DNA of 64,000 nucleotides from Volvox africanus. Its lineage: Eukaryota; Chlorophyta; Chlorophyceae; Chlamydomonadales; Volvocaceae. The position numbers were made by a program, and so were the translations under genes. Below the pieces are notes generated by a model, which was given only the letters and a program-made list of their open reading frames with translations, made no database searches and had not been told where the DNA came from. The stretch covers positions 3,745,001 through 3,809,000 of the forward strand of contig BSDZ01000011.1 of NCBI GenBank assembly GCA_030268105.1, in the 5' to 3' direction. The stretch's first letter is position 1; every line of letters begins with the position of its first letter. Of the stretch, positions 56,201-64,000 are shown piece by piece.

Positions 56201-59200
56201 GCTTGTGGTGCATAGCCTGGATGATCCTGCGGGGTAGGTTTCATCGGGTTGGGAGTGAGAAAGGTGGGCGGTGGGGTGCTGGAGAGGGGGTTTGGATAAG
56301 AAGGCAACTGGGCAGTCATACGAGAACACGGCTGATGCGGAGAACCTTACTTTTTACGGCGTATATGCGTGCTTTTGGCATAAGCGTGTGCCTGAATTGT
56401 ATATGCTTATGTTAGTAAGGTGGGAAAAATGAACAAGTACAGCAAGGGAAACTCGTAATAGTAGTAAGGAGAAATGAAGAGGCGATATGGTACATAAATA
56501 GACGGAAATGATAGATACTCCGATGTATACCCCATGTATATAAGGGTATGATAGGGTTCTATGAGCTAACAGGGATGGGCATAGGTGCGGATCTTTTTAT
56601 GTTTACACATGGCAATGCTGCAGCAGCAGGAATGTTAGGAAAACACGGCTGTCTCTTCTGAGTTGCATTTCTTTCCAGGCTTATATTGGCCAGCGCCACA
56701 ACGCGGGGTGACGCCGCTACAGAATCCCAAGACTAACGCAGACCACCTGCAGACGGAACCCATGTTATAATGTCCCACTTCCAATACGGAAGTGGATCTG
56801 CTCGGCTTGTCTCCCTAATTCCCCACTAGCCCCCGACATCCCCCCGGGGGAAGAACGTAACGCTGAGCCGGGCAAGGCCGGGCTGGCGTCTGCCTCACTT
56901 CTGCTCCTTCTCGAACTGTGCCCGTGGCATTTTGAGCGACAGCAGTCGCCGACGTTCCTCAGACTCCTCAATCTTAGCCGCCACCTCATCAGCTGACAGA
57001 GTATGCCATGTGAGCGCCTTGCTGGAGATCTGCTGCACCCTCGCCAACCGCTCCGGGGACAACGCGCGCGTCTTGTGGATCTGTAAGTTTCCATTTCCAT
57101 AAAGCACACGTTATCGCTTCGGTTTGCATCTGTTGTCAAACCTATTATCTCCTTCGACATGCCGATATGCCTCCTCACCGAACGCTAACACAATAAAAAA
57201 CGGGTTGTCCCATACCGTAGCTGCATATATCAGAGATGCAAGCAACGGGATGTTATGATGTACGATAGGGCACTAAGCAGTGGATTTAGTGGGCAACGGG
57301 GCTCTGTCCTGAGCGTGGTTTCGGGTTCAGAGAGCGGGGAGCAGCGCGGGCTGAAAAAGGGAGAGGAAACATGCATATGGGGAGATGCTTTATGCCATAC
57401 GTCACGCTGCCTATCAGGAGGCACATGAGGCACACCAAAAGCAACACCTCCCAACACCTCCCACAATCATGAATATGGATTCGCCCACTTGCGCCGAATG
57501 CGGTTGTCCAGACGTCTAGCCGGTCTATGGAAGCCGAGGCGGCCTTTGGTGGCTGCTAAGGCCACTAAAGAAGTTAAGGTTGAGGCTAGGCGGGCTGGAG
57601 ACCAACTGAAACGCTGGAAGGATGCGGAATCGGGAATGCTGGCCACGCCCTAGCTACAGCTGCCTCCCCAAACCCCCTGCGCACCTCTATGGTTTGCGTC
57701 GCCTTCAGGTAGTTGGGCTTGGCAGATGTGTCCGCGTACTCAGCGATACGCGGTGGATTGAGTACCTCCCGGCCCTTGATGGCTTGGTACTCCTGCGCGG
57801 CATATTCGGAAAGAGGAGGGGTTCCGGTCACGAGGCTTCAGTTGTCATCTGTGCGGCTGGAAGCCTCACTTTGCCACAAACTCCACCGAACTGCGCGTAC
57901 ACACACATACGCACGCATACTTAGATGCTCGCGCGGTTACGGACGATTACCTCAGCTCCATCAGCGCCTGACCGTATAGTAATAGTTTACTCGCACATGA
58001 AAATTCCGGACTCCTGAGTCCTTGCTGGGAAGCTTGCCAATTCAGTAGCCCACAAGCAAACAAACTAACACGTGGCCCCACAGTCCACTCGCCAGCTCCA
58101 CCCGCATCAGGCCAGCCAGCCAGCCAGCTCCAGACGCTTTCGCTCATGACACGCTGAAATGCCGACGCCATGCCCCACCCTAGAGTCATCTGTCCATAAG
58201 ACGACGAATGAACCCACTCCTCCTCCGCAACCCTCTCGCCCAAGGAACGAGCCCGTTCTTGCATCGCTTCCCTGGGGCCTGGGTAACGCTTCGGGCACCA
58301 AAGGATTTACCCGAACCCAGCTGCGCTCCACAAGGCTTCGACGCCCTCTTTCGCTTCCTATGCGATAAGAAAAGCCGTGGCATCCATTTTGATGCCCGCA
58401 TCACACCTGCACAATGGCCCTCGGATTGACCAATCGCGCTCCCGCCATCGTACGATGATCTAGCTGGAGGTGCGAAGGCTTCAGCGGCAGGCCAACGTTT
58501 CGCCAGGCGGGTGTGAATTCTGCTCCACAGGAGTGGTCAATACAAGGGGCCAAGCCGGAAGGCCGCAGAGAGGGGATGTCGAATGTCGAAAGTATGGCCT
58601 ACATGGGGACCTGGCCAATCCCTAATATAGGCGTATGCTACGTGAAAAGGAGTGCCGGGCCAAGCCGCCAGTGCTACGCAAGAATATGATAAGGAAACGA
58701 TCAGAGGTCCATCCAGACACCCCTTGTACCCCCCATGTGTGGACTTCGCGGGTCGGTTTCATTCTGGAGACAGGCTGATGTCTCATTGACAGAGAAGATC
58801 CCATCCCATTTCCAGCAACCGGCACCCTGAAGTCCCATGTCCCTTTTCGTGTCTGAGACCCTATAGGACATATCATGCGGTCCACGAGTATCGGCGTCCA
58901 CTCAAGCAGTTTATTGCTCCCCAACGGGTTGCAGCTCAGCCGCGTCGGGACTCGAGAGGTGTAGAGGCGGATGCCACCCCCGACACCGTTCCATCGCTGT
59001 CCCTATGCGCCATGTGCCATCCATGCAGAACTGGCTAGGGTCGCTGGCATATTCTGGGCAGATTAGCAAGGAATTAACGTACGCAGAGTCGTATGTGTTG
59101 TTAGGGTGATGAATCCCATCGTTCAGTGGCTTCGTTGGCCCTGCCACTCCCGGAGATGGGAACAACAAGGCCGACGGGGCGCGGAGATTGAACGCGGTCC

Positions 59201-60105
59201 TAGGGCCCTATATAGCTAACATTACACAACGCGGGAGATGCTGCCCGTCGACAAGTGGATTCATCTGGAATCGTCGTCCACGCCTTTGAGAAGACTTCCA
59301 TTGCAGCTCAGCCCAGGGCCGTGGACTGAATGCGAGCCAGGACAGACCGAGACACGTGACGGGGACCCCTACTCGGATCCTGAGTGGCGGAAATTCCCGG
59401 CTGCTTTCCTTGTTTCCAAGGCCCACACGCACGGGCCGTAGCTTCCGTAGCGGTCCTCAAGACCTATTTTGTTCCTGCACCACTTCTTTGAGCGAAAGCG
59501 TGATGCTGCCACCGGGAGGCAAGCATGTGTGCTTTAAGCAATGCACAATAGTGACGACAACTTGCGCCTCGTCTCGGAATGTCACCCATGGAGACCCGAG
59601 GTCGTCTTCGTAACCCCCGTTTCCTCGATCTGCCGCGCGCCGGCCCCATTGGTCCTCCAACAGCACCTGACCCCACCAGCTGTTACCTTCGTCTGCTTTC
59701 GCGAGAGACCGTGCCTCGGCCTCCTTAGCTTCCTCCGCTGCGGCCCGCAGGTATTGCTCCATCTCATCCGCGGACGCACGCAACCGCTCAAACTGCAGGG
59801 TCCCATTCCCAATGGGAAAAATCTGCCACCTTGAAGCAATGAACCATCAAAGACCAACATAATATCGCATAATCAACCCGCAACCCTAAGTTAACCGTGA
59901 CTTGTCGTGACATGCACGACCTTATGCGCACCTTGCTAGTGATTCCAGCAATGCGAGCGCTGTAGGGATCATGCTCTTCATTCTGGGTTGCTTCAGGCGC
60001 TCTTGCCGAATCCTGCTTGCCTTCCTCAACTTCGCTTTGTGCAGATGGCTTATATAACCCCGGAAATGTTGATTGAAACGTTGATAAGATATGAGCAGAA
60101 CTCAT
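44244..60105 (-). CDS. CFAP81: Ciliary central-apparatus protein CFAP81 / DLEC1 homologue
   Basis: About 24 exons. Phase-consistent ones are 60105-59932, 59792-59687, 58257-(end unresolved), 57792-57685, 57080-56899, 56226-56000, 55524-55238, 55142-55020, 54743-54705, 54304-54185, 53968-53769, 53201-52689, 52208-51913, 51399-51065, 50756-50016, 49857-49080, 48818-48688, 48470-48336, 47789-47594, 47078-46420, 46137-45996, 45813-45720 and 45128-44244. A small exon near 45325-45280 is unresolved. The N-terminus is helical (FERLRASADEMEQYL). Successive ASH/MSP-type immunoglobulin-like domains follow. DLEC1 hallmarks in order are EPEEVTFTDY, SRALRVFPPASQYFHV, FCPDSLGDYEDALAL, RARRPPPSLTLPE, FRNLGGPGRFRIVPEADWP, VIVCDNCQ, LDFGLVRLGGCAERALVIRN, FNDMCGAYMDMLHVK and, near the end, LEVKPRRLNFGNVHLQS. 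CFAP81 is known from the PF6/C1a projection region of the axonemal central pair and is needed for motility. Ala/Gly/Ser-rich inserts sit inside the 44.6, 49.5, 50.6 and 52.9 kb exons. Confidence 0.88.
48835..48866. repeat. CAG-rich repeat in an intron of CFAP81
   Basis: GCAGCAACAGCAGCAAGCAGCAG-like sequence lies just upstream of the exon starting at 48818. It overlaps the branch-point region of that intron. Confidence 0.65.
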
Positions 60106-62803
60106 TGTGCCTGTTACATGACCAAACAAGCACGCAACAACCTAATCGGTCAAGCTTAGAAATCGTCTTCCGTCCTATCGTTCATCATGTTCCTAACTCT
60201 GCTTCCATAACTACACTTATTCTCCTTCGAAAACATTAGCGGTTCGCAGCATTTCCGCCACGGCGAGGAAGGAAGCCGTACCTATACGACACACACCGAT
60301 TTCCACTTTTGCTAAAGTGGAATGCCTGCCATAATAAATAATAAATACAGAAGCCGTAAGTGCGATACACGTCATTAAATCGACTCCCCTACTCTCTTAC
60401 TGTATCGCGAGTCGCACGTTGCCTGTCATGCTGTCCTCATCCATTTGACGATCGCGTCAGTACAATTTAGGCGTATGGAAACCTCTAGATAATTATGTAA
60501 TTTGAACTCCTTCCCTGCTTGCCATCGTCTTACCCCACAACCTCGCCTAGACTCTCTGAGTACTTCATACTTGGCTGAACAGTTGTAGGCGAAGCCAACT
60601 GCACGCAAATAGTTTGGTCATGTGTTCGATAGGAGCTGTCCTACTCGTAAAGTTCCTGGGTGCTTCCCTACCAGGACCCCCCAAACCGTCCCAAACCCCG
60701 AACGTTGCTATCCATCCTATAGCCACCCTCAGTTAGCGTTGAACCAAGTGCATATGGAGTACGAACATGAAGTAAGGATAACAATGAGAAAGGTATTCTC
60801 TCGGATCTCAACCTCTTCACGAGCATTTGTAATTATGCATGACATTGCACACACTAGCGGTGCGTGGGCCATCACGGCTTCGATCCCAATTCATTACGAT
60901 GCACCCTAACGCACTCGAAGGTCAGCGCAGGCAATTGAAGGTACCTACTCCAATGAGTAGTAGGCAAGATAACCAGGGACAACCCTAGGTTATGCTGCGC
61001 TAGATAGCACTTAGCATCTTGCTTGAAATCCGCTAAAATTAGGTGCACATTGCAACATAGATCCCCTGTATTGGTCGCTGTTGGTCTCCCACGGTCGCGC
61101 ATTTGATCAGCTATCCCCACCCTACAAGTGCAATGAGCTCTTAGATGCTCTTAGGCAGGTCCTCATGTGCAGCAGCCCGGATCATGTTAGGATGAAACTC
61201 TCTGCAAGCTGTTTTATACTAATTTATACTGAAGGTGAAACACGTAGTAACGGCTTTTCAGGATCGACAAACGGCCCTCAAGGGATTGCGTCCTTATCCA
61301 ACTTGTCATCCTTATCGCCTAACCCTGTAGATGGAGGGGATAACGCGGGATGTGCCAGGCAATACGAGTTTGACACCTATTAGGAACATATTGCCTCTGA
61401 TTGTTTGGGGCTGGTATAGAGTTCTGTTGTACGTCTTCATTCATAAGCTGATGAGATACCAAGGAAGGATCCAAATCAAAGTGATGGATTGTATACCGAG
61501 GAGCTGTGTTACGAACTTGCGAAGTAAAAATATATTGATCAGCCTGGATCCAGGACCAGCGACATACGCCCATAGATGATCAACCTAAGTTAACTTTAAC
61601 CTAAGTTTCTTGCGCCTTTTGCTTCTTTACCGGTAACGAAGTGTAATCTAAACCTAGGCTCAAAATGTTAAGCCATCGTGCATAACCCAAGGTTGATCCT
61701 GGTTTCAGCGAAGCAAATACATGGATGAACTTTGAAATCAGTTGTGAAAATTTACAAGTGGCGTTGGATGATTGTGCTCACTGCCTTCGCTTACGTGTAC
61801 GCGTTACACCAAACATCGGATCCATGAGCCCAACTCATGGGTTGGGCGCTAACTAACAAAACACTGAATAATATAATAGTAAATAGACATAACGTCTGGG
61901 ACATCATATTTCCAGGAATGGCAGTTGATTCCGTTTACCTCCTTTGTACCTGCTGGAAAGACCAGACATCGGTCCAAAATGAGCATCTATATATTTGATG
62001 TAAACTTGAGATATGATCAAATAGTAGATATCAGTCGTCAGGTTCCCCGTTGGGAACCATTCCTTTCAGATGCAAGAAGGTCAAGCGCCAGCCTTACAAG
62101 CTTTTTAGGTTAGGCTACCACTTGAATTTGGAAGCCTCGTGACTCATTTTCCTAAAGAAATATCGATTCGGGTCTTCGTGTTCGATTGCGCGGCCGTGTC
62201 CCTCGACGAACAATGCCGTATACCGGTACTGCGCCATTCGTTAAAATTGTCATGAAACTGCAACCGGTTCTGCATGAATTGGCCTAAGAAACCTTTGCTG
62301 TGCTCTGATGTCTCTATTGCATGGAGTGAGGCTTGCCTCGCCGAACCCGCCAAAGCCGACAAAGAGCATAGAGGTCGCTTACGCCAGCTCGGTGTTAAAC
62401 ATCAGTTTAGATCGTATTTTTCAAGGTGCTCGACATCCGTTCACCAGAAGCGAAGTCTGTTTTGTCATCTGCGCCCACGAAACCTGCCTCCCGCGCTTCT
62501 CGCTATCCTGAAGCAAGTCACAGCGGCTTTTGTCGCTTTTGGACTGGCTAAGGATTTCGGCAAGTTGACTGCCGCCGCCTGGAAATCGCACCCTGGCCAG
62601 GGTTCTCCGACACTCGGTCTCCCATGGCTCTTGTTATGCTGGAGCAGGGGGCAGCATCGACCAAGGTGTGTGTTGTGCTTAGCCACTTGATAAAAATAGG
62701 TTCATAAACGAGTCATCAGTGTGGTTTGTGGACCTCGTCATTTTTACCCGCGCTTGCCTTCGGCCCTAACAGTCGCTGGAGCCGCAAAGAGATGGTTCAC
62801 CAG
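60106..62803. promoter_or_regulatory. Divergent upstream region and unresolved exons
   Basis: Holds the CFAP81 promoter side and the 5' part of a plus-strand gene whose clear exons begin at 62804. Protein-like pieces (61081-61160, SHGRAFDQLSPPYKCNELLD; 62340-62430, KSIEVAYASSVLNISLDRIF; 62510-62600, TAAFVAFGLAKDFGKLTAAA) with nearby splice-like sites may be earlier exons, but I could not join them in phase. The composition is more AT-rich than the CFAP81 exons. Confidence 0.35.
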
Positions 62804-63956
62804 AAGGTACCACAATTATCGAGAGGACTTGGAATCCTTTGATCGTCCCGAAAGAACTGTATATTCGGGAAGGCCTCAATTGGCAACCGCATCAACCTGT
62901 ATCGCTTACCGTCGAAATTAACGGCAAGCGTGAAGGAATAAAATATGCGACCGTGATGCAGTTGGAACCTAAGGTATGACGACTGGGAGCTGTCGGGTGC
63001 CGGGGCATCGCACAAGTATTTCCATTGCAGACGGATGGTTCCCTTTAATGTGTTTACAGACATCGGCGCACTGCGGTTCTTCCAGGAATGCTTCTGAGCA
63101 CTCATTTATCCTCTCTAACCGTAGACCCAAATGGTTATACCTCTTGCTGGCTCCGAGACCTTGCCGCTGTTGCCGGGCCCTTGGCCCTAACCCGCAGGTA
63201 GGATTTGTCGCACGCCTGGGCCATCCCGACGCTGCAGCCAAATTCCAGAACCTCCATCTACTTGACGTGAAACGGAGTGGACGTAATGATGTCCACATTT
63301 GCTTGGGAGATTTACAATGGACACAAGCGCGCGCTGCCGAGGGGGTCACAACCGCCGTGGCATGCGCACCCATGGTTCTTACCCGGTCCGGAACGACTGC
63401 AAGCCCTGAAATCAGCGAAGCTGGAGCGATTGTACCGGAGGCGAGCGTCCTCCTCGTTGGTGAGGCGGGAGCCGGCCTGTTGAGTGGAAGCAGCAGCGAT
63501 GGCACCTCGATGCGTGCAGGCAGCGGCGCGCGTTCCATTGCCAACGTAGGAGTCGACATGGATGTTGGCACTGGCAGCGACAATCCCTCACATGGCGACG
63601 CGGCCAGTGACACAGAGGAGAAGGCGACCCTTACATTAGCTGCGGGGCGCTTGACTAATGCTTGTGTTGCTTCTGAACTACCAGCTTCGGGGACTGTTGC
63701 AGGGGCGGTGATTTTGGCGACAGCGATCGCTGAAGGCGCTGCGACGTCTGGCATCTCTACGGCCATACCTATGGACGGCTTAATTGGGGCTTGGACACCG
63801 TCTATGGCAAAGGCGCATATGTTCTGCTGCGACTACACGTTTTGCCCCTGCCATCTAAATGCCGAGCGGTCTGCAGCTGGGCCTATACCGGAGCATCGAC
63901 TGGTGGACGCATCACCAAACGGCTCGGTTGTTGCTAAGCGTAAGGTAGGTGGATAG
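62804..63956 (+). CDS. Unrecognised protein, internal exons (partial at both ends)
   Basis: Two exons are readable. Exon 62804-62973 enters in phase 1 after ttcaccag and ends at AAG|GTATGA; it reads TIIERTWNPLIVPKELYIRE, then QPVSLTVEINGKREGIKYAT. The layout of strands and a VPKEL-type turn is faintly reminiscent of plant B3 DNA-binding domains, which is only a suggestion. Exon 63060-63944 (acceptor tttacag) is in frame with it and reads VGFVARLGHPDAAAKFQNLH, then SGRNDVHICLGDLQWTQ. An Ala/Gly/Ser/Thr-rich region and a Cys-rich end (MFCCDYTFCPCHLNAERSA) follow. It stops either at a GTAGGT donor at 63945 or, if unspliced, at TAG 63954-63956. The gene therefore probably continues beyond the window. 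The opposite frame 62969-63766 is a shadow. Function is not recognised. Confidence 0.45.
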
Positions 63957-64000
63957 CGGGGTCGGGCAGAAAGGGACTGAGTCATCAACATAGTGGATAA

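Noticed and set aside
62969..63766. Minus-strand frame of 265 codons at the window end
   Set aside because: The plus strand has protein-like segments and in-phase splice sites; the minus frame reads as composition only.

Overview
The window reads as nuclear DNA of a volvocine green alga (Chlamydomonas/Volvox group). The signs are GC-rich, alanine/glycine/serine-rich coding exons split by short GT-AG introns, TGTAA polyadenylation motifs, a long (SPPPP)n hydroxyproline-type spacer, interstitial copies of the Chlamydomonas-type telomere unit TTTTAGGG, and a cilium-specific gene. There are no bacterial operons. One AT-rich, intron-free bacterial gene fragment is embedded at about 4.1-4.5 kb. All gene models were built by eye from reading frame, splice signals and intron phase, without transcript data.

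Layout: (1) 119-1729 (+), the last exon of an unrecognised low-complexity protein, followed by a long gene-poor tract. (2) 4135-4472 (+), a decayed methionyl-tRNA synthetase fragment of bacterial, probably rickettsial, type. (3) 6473-9313 (-) and 10677-15452 (+), a divergent pair of probably membrane-inserted or secreted low-complexity proteins; the second carries inverted telomere-like arrays and two perfect hairpins in its introns. (4) 17852-20172 (-), an unrecognised three-exon gene. (5) 23513-30740 (-), a 13-exon protein with a PI3K/PI4K/FAM20-like kinase core and a Pro-rich spacer. (6) 30929-33506 (+), an EF-hand-like protein arranged head-to-head with it. (7) 36495-38972 (+), a DOT1-like class I methyltransferase. 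(8) 40986-41732 (+), riboflavin synthase. (9) 44244-60105 (-), about 24 exons encoding the ciliary central-apparatus protein CFAP81/DLEC1. (10) 62804-63956 (+), a partial unrecognised gene running out of the window.

The genes do not form one pathway. They are ordinary eukaryotic neighbours covering ciliary motility (CFAP81), flavin biosynthesis (riboflavin synthase), protein or chromatin methylation, and a likely secretory-pathway kinase. The most unusual items are the bacterial metG relic, the twin perfect hairpins near 15.0 kb, the inverted interstitial telomere arrays around them, and two candidate GC-AG introns.
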